This document shows, in pieces, positions 46,726-55,178 of a stretch of 64,000 nucleotides of DNA (its first letter is position 1; the number at the start of each line of letters is the position of its first letter). The notes under the pieces are model-generated. The model was given only the letters and a program-made list of their open reading frames with translations, ran no database searches and had not been told where the DNA came from. The DNA is from Corallincola holothuriorum. GTDB lineage: Bacteria > Pseudomonadota > Gammaproteobacteria > Enterobacterales > Neiellaceae. The translations under genes were made by a program, and so were the position numbers. Location of the stretch: the NCBI RefSeq assembly GCF_003336225.1, contig NZ_QPID01000006.1, positions 40,207 to 104,206 of the forward strand. Reading direction: 5' to 3'.

Positions 46726-47238
46726 ATGAGTGCACTCAAGCGGGATGTTGAGCGATATGGTGGTTGGCGCTCTCTTTTTAGGGAGCAATCATTGTATAGT
46801 GTTTTGTTGTATAGACTTGGATGTCGTATTGATTCTATTTCTAATTCATTACTCCGAAGGCTTGCTTGTCTTTTCTATTTTCCGATATATCGTTTATTTG
46901 AAACGCTTACAGGAATAAGTATTCCCAAAGAAGTTGATATTGGTGGGGGGCTTCGTATTTGGCATTTTGGGCAGATATTTATACATCCTAAGGTTGTTAT
47001 CGGTGAAAACTGCACATTGCGGCAAGGAGTTACGTTAGGTAATCGCCGGTCAGACGATGATGTTCCCGTGATTGGCAATAACGTTGAATTTGGTGCGAAT
47101 TGTATTGTAATAGGAAGCGTTACTATCGGCGACAATGTAAAGATTGGCCCAATGTCTTTAGTGTTGGATGATTTACCCGATAATGCTGTTGCAGTCGGTA
47201 ACCCGGCAAAAATTGTTAGGATTAGGAAGCAGGATTGA
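46726..47238 (+). CDS. Left-handed beta-helix O-acetyltransferase
   Basis: 170 residues from ATG 46726 behind AGGGAG. The N-terminal helical part (DVERYGGWRSLFREQSLYSVLLYRLGCR) and the hexapeptide-repeat region (IHPKVVIGENCTLRQGVTLGNR, VIGNNVEFGANCIVIGSVTIGDNVKIG, NAVAVGNPAKIV) match serine-acetyltransferase-like proteins in polysaccharide loci. Such proteins use acetyl-CoA to acetylate sugars. CysE itself is longer and differs in the N-terminal domain. Confidence 0.85.
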   Translation: MSALKRDVERYGGWRSLFREQSLYSVLLYRLGCRIDSISNSLLRRLACLFYFPIYRLFETLTGISIPKEVDIGGGLRIWHFGQIFIHPKVVIGENCTLRQGVTLGNRRSDDDVPVIGNNVEFGANCIVIGSVTIGDNVKIGPMSLVLDDLPDNAVAVGNPAKIVRIRKQD

Positions 47239-47240
47239 GA

Positions 47241-48452
47241 ATGAAAATAACATATTTTGTTAACCAATACCCGAAGGTTAGCCATAGCTTCATTCGCCGA
47301 GAGATTTTAGCATTAGAGCAGGCTGGTGTATGTGTGCATCGAGTTTCAATACGAGGATGGGATGCCGACGTTGTCGACCCGTTAGATAAGGAAGAAAAGG
47401 GAAAGACTTCCTATGTATTACAAGGGGGAATAAAAAGTCTCCTCGGCTTAGCTTGTTCAGCACTCTTCAATAGTCCTCGGGCGTTTTTCAAGGCACTAAG
47501 TTCTGCGCTTAAAATGAGCCGTATGTCCGAGCGAAATGCGCTTTATCATATCATTTATCTCTTAGAGGCGTGTAAGTTAAAGCAACTGTGTGAAAATGAG
47601 GGAAGTGAGCATATCCATGCTCATTTTGGAACGAACTCGACAGAAATTGCAATGTTGTGCCACCTTCTTGGAGGCCCGGGTTATAGCTTTACTGTGCATG
47701 GTCCTGAAGAGTTCGATAAACCTCAGGGGCTTCATCTGAAAGAAAAGGTTGCTCACTCAAAATTTGTTGCGGCGATAAGCAGTTTTGGTCGGTCGCAGCT
47801 GTATCGTTGGTGCGATTATGCTGATTGGGACAAAATAAAGGTTGTTCATTGTGGATTAGATGCGGATTTTTTTGGTGCAGTTGATAAAACTCAAGTGCTT
47901 GGTGGGCAGAAGCAATTGCTATGTATCGGGCGTTTATGTGAGCAAAAAGGGCAGTTACTCCTGATTGAAGGGGTAAAGAAGGCTCGCGATTCCGGCGCTG
48001 ATATTCGTTTAGTACTTGCGGGTGACGGCGAAATGCGAAACGAAGTTGAAGCCTTGGTAGAGCGCTTAGAGTTAAGTGAATATGTATCAATTACCGGTTG
48101 GATAAGCTCATCTAAGGTGCAATCTCTGCTCAGGGAATCTGACGCCATGATACTTCCAAGTTTTGGCGAAGGGTTACCTGTAGCAATAATGGAGGCTTTA
48201 GCCACTAAAACTCCAGTGATTACAACGTATATTGCTGGCATTCCTGAATTGATTGAGCACCGGGAAACTGGTTGGTTATGTGCCGCAGGCGATCCTGATG
48301 CTATTGCCGAAAGTATTATTGACTTTGCTGCGACACCGACGGAGCTGGTTAATGAAATTACTGAGAAAGCATTTTTGGCAGTCAAATCGAGACACTGTAT
48401 TGATACTGAAGCAAAGAAACTCGCCTTATATTTTTCTGAAAGCCTTAGCTAA
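47241..48452 (+). CDS. GT4 family glycosyltransferase
   Basis: 404 residues from ATG 47241 with AGGA upstream. ITYFVNQYPKVSHSFIRREILALEQAGV is the N-terminal acceptor domain; IHAHFGTNSTEIA and YSFTVHGPEEFDKP follow; the donor domain has LLCIGRLCEQKGQLLLIEG, VLAGDGEMRNEVEALVE and PSFGEGLPVAIMEALATKTPVI with E-x7-E. Typical of exopolysaccharide GT4 enzymes with a cytoplasmic retaining mechanism. Donor unknown. Confidence 0.88.
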   Translation: MKITYFVNQYPKVSHSFIRREILALEQAGVCVHRVSIRGWDADVVDPLDKEEKGKTSYVLQGGIKSLLGLACSALFNSPRAFFKALSSALKMSRMSERNALYHIIYLLEACKLKQLCENEGSEHIHAHFGTNSTEIAMLCHLLGGPGYSFTVHGPEEFDKPQGLHLKEKVAHSKFVAAISSFGRSQLYRWCDYADWDKIKVVHCGLDADFFGAVDKTQVLGGQKQLLCIGRLCEQKGQLLLIEGVKKARDSGADIRLVLAGDGEMRNEVEALVERLELSEYVSITGWISSSKVQSLLRESDAMILPSFGEGLPVAIMEALATKTPVITTYIAGIPELIEHRETGWLCAAGDPDAIAESIIDFAATPTELVNEITEKAFLAVKSRHCIDTEAKKLALYFSESLS

Positions 48453-48470
48453 GGCAAAGAGAGAGCAGCA

Positions 48471-49646
48471 ATGAGTCTCGAAATCCTGTTGTCGACGCTA
48501 CTATTTATCGTTATTGGGCTCCCATGCTTATATTTATCTATAGAGTACTTTTTTGGGATTGGCACGTTCGGTAAGCGAACGATCGTATCTGGCGAGCGCA
48601 AAGAATGTGTCATTTTAATCCCTGCCCATAATGAAGAATCGATTATTGGAGAGACTTTGGGCGCCTTGATGTCAGAGATCTCTGAACATGATCGAGTTGT
48701 CGTTGTCGCTGATAATTGTACCGATAATACGGCTGAAATTTGTAGATCGTTTGCGGTCGAGGTGTTAGAGCGGACTTCTGATACGAATAAGGGGAAGGGG
48801 TTCGCGTTAGATTTTGGAATGCAGTACATCGCTGATAGTCCACCAGCTACCGTAGTAATTTTTGATGCTGATTGCCAGTTTCAGGCTGGTTCTTTTAAAG
48901 AGCTTGTCATGGTCAGTCAGTCAGAGCAGAGTGCAGTGCAATCTCTCTACCTAATGAAAGCGCCTGATGATGCACCGTTAAAAGTTCGTCTGGCGGAATT
49001 TGCCTGGCGGGTAAAGAACCAAGTGCGACCTGGGGGAATGAGAAGATTTGGTTTGGGGTGCCAGTTACAAGGATCCGGTATGGCCTTTCCATGGGAGCTC
49101 CTGTCAAAGGTATCATTGGCGAGTGGCAGTATTGTTGAGGATCTTGAACTTGGCTTGAAGCTTTCTGAACAGGGTGACCTGGTGCGGTACGAACCCACTG
49201 CGATAGTTGAAAGTTACTTTCCCTGTTCCGACGAGGCTCTTGAGACTCAACGGACGCGCTGGGAACATGGTCACTTAGCATCGATATTCGATCTTGTTCC
49301 ACGGTTTCTTCGAGCATTCGCGACGGGTAAGTTTAAAGCGAGCTTAATGATGTTGGATGCAATGATACCGCCCACTGTACTTTGGATCTTTATATCAACG
49401 CTGTGTTTTTTATCGTCACTAATGATGTTTCTCGTCGATTTCATGCCAGCTGTTTTTGTTGTGTTGAGTGTTCCTTACTTTGCGTTGGTTCTTTCGCTGA
49501 TGTTGGTTTGGTGGTTTCGTGGAAGGGACTGTATATCTCTGAAAGATATTGGCGGGATTTTAATTTTTGTAATGGGGAAGTTTTCTCTTTATAAAAAAAT
49601 ATCAGCTACTAAAGACAAAAAGTGGATAAAGACAGAACGTGACTAA
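48471..49646 (+). CDS. Membrane GT2 glycosyltransferase
   Basis: 391 residues. One N-terminal helix (about 3-25), then a GT-A domain: CVILIPAHNEESIIGETL, VVVADNCTDNTAEIC, VVIFDADCQF (DxD) and ETQRTRWEHGHL (the Q/RxxRW motif of processive or membrane GT2 enzymes), then three C-terminal helices (about 285-370). It resembles exopolysaccharide GT2s such as those of vps/eps loci. Last gene of the operon; the hairpin at 49771 follows. Confidence 0.88.
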   Translation: MSLEILLSTLLFIVIGLPCLYLSIEYFFGIGTFGKRTIVSGERKECVILIPAHNEESIIGETLGALMSEISEHDRVVVVADNCTDNTAEICRSFAVEVLERTSDTNKGKGFALDFGMQYIADSPPATVVIFDADCQFQAGSFKELVMVSQSEQSAVQSLYLMKAPDDAPLKVRLAEFAWRVKNQVRPGGMRRFGLGCQLQGSGMAFPWELLSKVSLASGSIVEDLELGLKLSEQGDLVRYEPTAIVESYFPCSDEALETQRTRWEHGHLASIFDLVPRFLRAFATGKFKASLMMLDAMIPPTVLWIFISTLCFLSSLMMFLVDFMPAVFVVLSVPYFALVLSLMLVWWFRGRDCISLKDIGGILIFVMGKFSLYKKISATKDKKWIKTERD

Positions 49647-49770
49647 TAATTATACTTTCTTATAGAAAAGAGAGTTGGTAAAACAAAGGATATGTTTTGG
49701 TTAGTTATGGAATAACTCTACTATTTCTGGTGTTCTCAATATTATTTATTGTTGCAGATTATTTTGATTT

Positions 49771-49798
49771 CGCCTCCTCAGTAGGAGGCGCACTTTTC
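49771..49798 (+). terminator. Terminator of the nine-gene exopolysaccharide operon
   Basis: Perfect 8-bp stem CGCCTCCT / AGGAGGCG, 4-nt loop, then CACTTTTCCTTTT. It lies 125 bases after the last stop. Confidence 0.75.
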
Positions 49799-49837
49799 CT
49801 TTTCTCTATTTCTAGATATGATTTTTTAAATTTACTC

Positions 49838-49846
49838 TTCCAAAGC
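49838..49846. repeat. Target-site duplication of the IS (left copy; right copy 50895-50903)
   Basis: TTCCAAAGC is present directly outside both IS ends. With the IS removed, the restored sequence continues into a hairpin-forming stretch (AAGCTGAT...ATCAGCTT, about 50906-50935). Confidence 0.85.
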
Positions 49847-50894
49847 GGCCTTGTTGATCAAATCAGCCTCTAGGCCGCCCAGCCCCATGGGCTTTCCCAG
49901 GGTTAGTTGATGACCTGACGAACAGGCATACCTAGCCCTACCACTTTGTTCATGACTTTCACACCCGCCAGCGCCTCGCCGACTTGAGCGTTGTAGTCCC
50001 TCAAGCTCAGCTTGGGCTAATTAGTTGCTTGTAGCGGTACATCGCGGTTTCCGACAAGGAGCGTTGGTGTTAGTCATTCTCTTTCTTCCACTGCTTAGCG
50101 TGTCATTTCTATGTGCTTTAACGGCCTCGTTTCTTGGGTGGTCTTCCTCCCAATAGCCCGCATTTCTTCGCGGCGGGATAGTCAGCTTACAACCTTTGCG
50201 TTTAAGCAGTTTTTGGCAGGCTTTAGTGTCGTAGGCACCGTCTGCCGACATTTGTTTAATTGTGCGTCTTAACGGGTTGACCAGATTCGGTAACACCTCA
50301 CTATCGGCAATATTGACCAAACTGACCTCAGCGGCGATCACTCATGCGTCGCGGTATCAACCGCCAAGTGAAGCTTACGCCAGATTCGGCGTTTTTCCTT
50401 GCCATGCTTACGTATCTTCCACTGCCTTCGCCATATACCTTCAGACGTGGCATCGACAACCAAGTGGGCTACCGCACCACGACAAGGGTTCCAATACTTG
50501 ATATCAACGGTCTTGGTGCGCTTGCTAATGCAGCTATAACCGGGAGAGGATAAAGGCACATCCATTAGGTTAAACACCGAATTGATAAACCCTTCAAGTG
50601 CCCGCAAGGGAAGATTAAACAGCCCCTTGAGCATTAACGCCGTCTCGATGGCCGTGTCGCTAAGCTGAAAACCTCGTTCCCGGCCACCATGATGTTCAGT
50701 ACAGCAGCATTGATGAATGGCGTGTTCATCTATCCAAAACGTGAGAGAGCCTCGATTAACCAAGGCTTTGTTGTATTGAGACCAATTGGTGGTTCTACGC
50801 GTATTCTTTTTCATGTTTCGCCAGAGCCTGTGACATGCTTGCAGGATCTGATCGCAACAGTTGTGGAAAGTTCAGATATTTAGGCAACAACTCC
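49847..50894 (-). mobile_element. IS903-like insertion sequence (IS5 family), decayed
   Basis: 1048 bp. Ends: GGCCTTGTTGATCAAATC at the left and GGAGTTGTTGCCTAAATA read inward from the right, 12 of 18 matching; both resemble the IS903 terminal repeat (GG..TTGTTG....AAAT). A 9-bp target duplication TTCCAAAGC flanks it (49838-49846 and 50895-50903), the length IS903-group elements make. One transposase gene on the minus strand, broken. It inserted in the noncoding gap between the operon terminator and the acyltransferase gene. Confidence 0.88.
49903..50814 (-). pseudogene. IS903-type transposase, multiple frameshifts
   Basis: 304 codons if frames are joined, versus about 307 for IS903. The N-terminal part reads NWSQYNKALVNRGSLTFWIDE, LPLRALEGFINSVF, GYSCISKRTKTVD, VAHLVVDAT (first Asp of DDE) and RRIWRKLHLAVDTATHE. 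The second part, in another frame from about 50341, reads IAAEVSLVNIADSEVLPNL and SADGAYDT (second Asp). The third, in another frame, has SLSETAMYRYKQL (Glu) and ends near 49905. I count compensating deletions near 50440-50460, 1-base deletions near 50339 and 50010, a shift near 50090 and a TAA nonsense codon near 50078. Not functional. Confidence 0.9.
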
Positions 50895-50903
50895 TTCCAA
50901 AGC

Positions 50904-51501
50904 TTGAAGCTGATTTCGTTAGTTTTATCAGCTTGGAAAATTTCGGTTTTTTAAATGTTTATTCCAAATTTTTTTCAGATTAATTTTCCCAACGTGTCTT
51001 TCCTTATTTTGCTTTATATATGTTGTATTAAGTTTTAATTATTTATTTTTTCTTTATTAAAGGAAGTGCTGTTTTATCAATTGTTTTGATGGGTGAGAAT
51101 TTTCAGGTTTTTCTTTTCGAAAGCCGGTATGTATTTTTCGGTTTAGGCTTGTTGTTTTTCTATTTTATCATGTTAGTATTAATTTGGTGTTTTGATGATT
51201 TATAAATCCTGTTTCGATCACCATCTCTGATGTCACAAATTTTTCTGGCGCATAGACTGCTGTAGGTTCTTCTAATAATAAAAGCTTGTAACGATGTTGC
51301 TAATTACTTTGATTAGTTTTCAAGATGGAATTGTTTTGGAAAAATTGATGCATGATTCTGCGCCCTAGTTGAGTGCATTATTTACTATAGTTTCGGTGTT
51401 GTTGTTTCTTATATGTTGTAAGCGTTGAAGTATTGCTTTAAGAATGGCTCTGGATTTAGTTTGTCGGTAATGACTCATATTTTAAAAAAATATGGTTTTT
51501 T
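50904..51501. other. AT-rich intergenic region between the IS and the acyltransferase gene
   Basis: About 600 bp. It begins with a hairpin, AAGCTGAT (50906-50913) pairing with ATCAGCTT near 50928-50935, with a T-run at about 50949. The rest is T-rich with no ORF of note and no clear promoter. The composition suggests acquired DNA. Confidence 0.4.
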
Positions 51502-52596
51502 ATGGATAGTTATAAAAGCAGCAGAATTGAATGGATAGACCTAGCTAAAGGAGTGTGCATACTTCTTGTTGTCTTTCACCATGTCACGATTACTTCTTAT
51601 ATTTCCCAGGATATTCTCCTTTCAGATTTTGGAATGTTTTTTTTAAGAGTGCATGAAGCGATTGGTCGTTATTTATCTCCACTTAGAATGCCGATATTCT
51701 TTACTTTGTCAGGTTTTTTGGCTTATAAGGCAGTAGTTAGAAATCAATGGAAAGATGTTTTTATTAATAAAATATGCTTGTTAATATATCTCTTCATTCT
51801 TTGGGGCACGATACAGTGGTCACTAGTTTCACTGCTGCATATGTATTTTTCTTCTAGTATGGATTTTTCTCAGTCTAATAACTCTCTGTATAGTACTAGT
51901 TTAAAAGGCTTTGCCGTGTCGATGATTAAGGGGTCTAGTAGCCTTTGGTATCTTTATGCATTGGCGGTTTATTTTACATTGACTAAATTGTTGTGTAAGC
52001 AGCCTCAAATTGCTATGGTTATTATGTTGGCTATGCATTTGGTTGGGTGGCTCTTTGTTGGAGAGTGGCCTTCTCGAAGTATTTTGATGAATGGTATATA
52101 TTTTTCTTTTGGTTGTTTTTTTGGAACCCGTATTTTTCATTTTTTTAATAGTATTAGCTTGAATACAGTTGTTCTTGTTTCTATTCCATTTGTCTTGGTT
52201 TTTATAACAAAAATTTTTGGTGTGACGGTTCCCCTTTTTGAAAGCATGTTATTTGTTTTTTTTGGTGCTGTATTTTTTTCATTACTTCAGCGTAAGCTGC
52301 CATTAGGTTTGTTGGGATGGATTGGACGTAATACACTTCAAATATACGTGCTACATAGAATTTTTATAGAAGTTGCTCTTATTTGTTTGCTTCCTTCGTT
52401 TGCGAGTGAAAATAGTCCGCTTCAAGGTTTTTCTGCAACATGGTGGGCGTGCTTATACCCTACGTTAATGTCCATCATTATAGTGTTGTCATCTTTGCTT
52501 GTTTGGAGCATCACAAATAGGGGGGCGGGTAGATTACTTTATAATTTGCCTAAGAGTTTTTTTAAGATCTCCCCGAGACAAAGTTGCAAGGTGTAA
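51502..52596 (+). CDS. Membrane acyltransferase, family 3
   Basis: 364 residues, about ten membrane helices. N-terminal signature RIEWIDLAKGVCILLVVFHHV with the conserved His of Acyl_transf_3 (OafA/ExoZ-type) proteins, followed by RMPIFFTLSGFLAYK. WYLYALAVYFTLTKLL and GRNTLQIYVLHRIF are also family-like. These proteins O-acetylate or otherwise acylate surface sugars at the inner membrane. The gene is strongly AT-rich and has no clear Shine-Dalgarno sequence before ATG 51502. Confidence 0.85.
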   Translation: MDSYKSSRIEWIDLAKGVCILLVVFHHVTITSYISQDILLSDFGMFFLRVHEAIGRYLSPLRMPIFFTLSGFLAYKAVVRNQWKDVFINKICLLIYLFILWGTIQWSLVSLLHMYFSSSMDFSQSNNSLYSTSLKGFAVSMIKGSSSLWYLYALAVYFTLTKLLCKQPQIAMVIMLAMHLVGWLFVGEWPSRSILMNGIYFSFGCFFGTRIFHFFNSISLNTVVLVSIPFVLVFITKIFGVTVPLFESMLFVFFGAVFFSLLQRKLPLGLLGWIGRNTLQIYVLHRIFIEVALICLLPSFASENSPLQGFSATWWACLYPTLMSIIIVLSSLLVWSITNRGAGRLLYNLPKSFFKISPRQSCKV

Positions 52597-52752
52597 CTGT
52601 TCGATTTTTTTCAGGTTTATCGCCGAATGACTGTGACTAACTGAACTAGTATTTTGAATTGTTGCACATTTTATTGAAGTGGTAATTATTTGATGATGAC
52701 TTAGTTATGGCTAGGTATTCCGGTTTCATCCTCTACGGATAAGGGTATTCAC

Positions 52753-54825
52753 ATGAAAATCCAATTGTTGCATGTGGTGTTGGCCGCTGTTTTTTGCTTG
52801 TCCAGTGTGCAATATGCTCAGGGAGCAGAACTTGGCTGTCCTGATTGGAGTAATTACTCGCCTTGGTCCGGAGGGGGGGCGTATCCTCAGCTTATTACGA
52901 ATGATAAATTCGTCTTTTTAACTTCTGATGTGGCCGGACTTTGGAGGGCAGGCGGTGATGATGTCAGATGGACAGCAATTAATAATGGACTCGATAACCT
53001 CCATATTGCCGCTTTAGTGATCGACCCTTTTGATGAAAGCAGGCTGTATGCCAGCACGGCCAAAGGTATTTTTTATTCGTCAGATGCCGGAGAAACTTGG
53101 CAAAGTTATAGCGAATTCGCGAAAGGTCTAAGATTTAAACGTTGGAGTAACGTTAAGCCGTTATCAGTACACCCTTCAGACAGTAGGCAGCTTTTTGTTG
53201 GCGATCTATTAGGTGATGTTTACCTACTATCTGATGACAGTCATGTCGTAATTGGTAGTACCCCCACTAATAAACCGGCGACAGCAGTTGTTCCATTGGG
53301 AGATGGTAGCCGTGTTTTAGTTGGAACAACAGAAACCACTACTATTTATACGGTCTCTGAACAGGTTTGGAGTATCGAGTCATCTGACTCTTTCGGAACT
53401 ATAGATACAAGTTCATCCCAGCATAAAGGAAAAATAGCTACCGCACTTATTGGCGGGACTGTACTGAGTTTAAGTTTTGATAATGGGGCAAGTTGGGAAC
53501 GCATTTCTATTGCAGATAGCCTCCCTTCCGGTGCTACTGCACACAGAGTTTCTTTAACATACGATACCAATGGTAAGCTGACTATTTTCGTAGCTTGGTA
53601 TCGGGATTGGCGTTCTGGAATAATCTTGAGTACTGACTCCGGTGGGTCGTGGAGCAATCCGGTCAGAAAACGTAATTTTTCGTCATCTAACCCAACTAGG
53701 GCATGGAAAAGCGGTAGCTTCGATCAGATCATGTCTGTTTTTATCGTCCCTAATTCCCCTGAAACTGTATTTTTAACAACTTATTGGGGGCACTGGAAAA
53801 GTACTGATGGTGGGAAAAATTGGGTAGAAGACTTTATTACAGGCGCAGCAAATACTGCGGGTTCAGCGTTGGTCTATACCTCTAAAGGTGATCTCTTAAC
53901 AGGTTCTATGGATGTTGGCTTGATTAAATATTCGCCTAGCCCAGCTTCCCATTCATCTCTATTTCCCCAAGCTGGCTCCAGCTATATTGATAGCCTCTTT
54001 ATGGGTACATGGGATGTTGCGGGTCATGTTTGGAGCATTGTTAGTCAGGGTGAACGAATCGTCGCTGCTAGCAGTCCGTGGTCTGGTGATGCAAACCAAA
54101 TAATTGTCAGTGAAAATTATGGTGGAAACTGGAGCGTTGTTACGTCTGGGTTACCTGAGTCCTATTCCACTGAAAACACCGTTTGGGAAAAGGGGTATGC
54201 AAGAGCTTTAGTGGCAGACCCGTTTAACTCAGAGCGACTATACCTCGCTATTGATGGGGCCGGTGTTTTTGTCTCTAATGATGGAGGCTATCATTGGCAT
54301 GAAACCTCTGGTCAGCCTTCAAGCTTGAAAGTGTATAATGGCCTTGTTGCTGATCCTAATAATCAGGGATATCTTTATTTAGCATCGCCAGGAACAGGTG
54401 TTTACGTATCTAAGGACGGAGGGCAGAGCTGGTTTATTACCGGTTTAAGGGGTAAAGCAATATATGACTTGGAGATGGATGTAAATGGCCGCCTTTATGC
54501 TGCAACTCAGGGAGCTCGCCCGGAGCTATACGTCAAAGATGGATTAGGGAAGCCTTGGCGTCTTTTGCGGGCTTTTGATAATTCAGGAACTGTTGAAGCA
54601 ATAGCTATAGATCCCAATAATTCGAAGATTATAGCTGTTGGAACAAACGGTTGGAGTAGTGAAAATATTGGCGAAGTTTATCTGTCTCGCGACGGCGGAA
54701 AAAATTGGATAAAAGTGGAGGGAGAGTTTGGTGTGGGTGTTGCGGATTTAGCGTTTTCTCCTTGCTCTGATGTCTTGAGTGCTTTGCAATATGCTGGTGG
54801 AGTGATACACATCCCGCTGCCATGA
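52753..54825 (+). CDS. Secreted eight-Asp-box beta-propeller protein, GH74-like
   Basis: 690 residues with a signal peptide (1-24, ending QYAQG). At least eight Asp-box (SxDxGxxW) motifs: YSSDAGETW, LSFDNGASW, LSTDSGGSW, KSTDGGKNW, VSENYGGNW, VSNDGGYHW, VSKDGGQSW and LSRDGGKNW. The N-terminus (FVFLTSDVAGLWRA...VRWTAINNGLDNLHIAALVIDPFDESRLYAST) follows the pattern of the first blade of GH74 xyloglucanases and sortilin-like propellers, including the Asp of the TDVGGxYRW segment where GH74 enzymes have a catalytic residue. Placed inside the exopolysaccharide locus, it may cleave or bind the polymer. Enzyme activity is not established from sequence. Confidence 0.8.
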   Translation: MKIQLLHVVLAAVFCLSSVQYAQGAELGCPDWSNYSPWSGGGAYPQLITNDKFVFLTSDVAGLWRAGGDDVRWTAINNGLDNLHIAALVIDPFDESRLYASTAKGIFYSSDAGETWQSYSEFAKGLRFKRWSNVKPLSVHPSDSRQLFVGDLLGDVYLLSDDSHVVIGSTPTNKPATAVVPLGDGSRVLVGTTETTTIYTVSEQVWSIESSDSFGTIDTSSSQHKGKIATALIGGTVLSLSFDNGASWERISIADSLPSGATAHRVSLTYDTNGKLTIFVAWYRDWRSGIILSTDSGGSWSNPVRKRNFSSSNPTRAWKSGSFDQIMSVFIVPNSPETVFLTTYWGHWKSTDGGKNWVEDFITGAANTAGSALVYTSKGDLLTGSMDVGLIKYSPSPASHSSLFPQAGSSYIDSLFMGTWDVAGHVWSIVSQGERIVAASSPWSGDANQIIVSENYGGNWSVVTSGLPESYSTENTVWEKGYARALVADPFNSERLYLAIDGAGVFVSNDGGYHWHETSGQPSSLKVYNGLVADPNNQGYLYLASPGTGVYVSKDGGQSWFITGLRGKAIYDLEMDVNGRLYAATQGARPELYVKDGLGKPWRLLRAFDNSGTVEAIAIDPNNSKIIAVGTNGWSSENIGEVYLSRDGGKNWIKVEGEFGVGVADLAFSPCSDVLSALQYAGGVIHIPLP

Positions 54826-54914
54826 GCTGAGTCTGTTTGTTATCTAATGATGCGGTTTGTGTCGAGTAAAAAGTTGCGTTGAGCTTGCCTGATTAACTAG
54901 TTCTGGATTCAATA

Positions 54915-54963
54915 AGCTAGAGGAGTTGCACTTTTTTGGTGCGAATTCTCTGGCTTTTCTAGT
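54915..54963 (+). terminator. Terminator after the propeller gene
   Basis: A long imperfect stem (AGCTAGAG...GCAC / GTGC...CTCTGGCT) with a T-rich loop, followed by TTTTCT. Part of a 353-bp gap (54826-55178) that otherwise contains only GGTGGTAG at 55043-55050, an ops-like octamer, and the wcaJ leader. Confidence 0.6.
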
Positions 54964-55178
54964 TTTTATAGTGTAATTCTCTTTCTCGAAAAGGTTGCTC
55001 ATCTTATTAACTAATTGATTATATTTGGGTATTCTCCTGAGTGGTGGTAGTGGCATTAATTTTGCTGAAACTGTTATAAAAAGGTTGCAAATGTGACATA
55101 GATCCTGAAAATATACCTTTGGCAGATTCGAGCGAAGTAAAGTCGTGTCACTAACATTAATCATAAGGGAGCAGGTCG

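Noticed and set aside
50262..50553. Plus-strand ORFs inside the insertion sequence
   Set aside because: Antisense to the recognisable transposase; no independent support.
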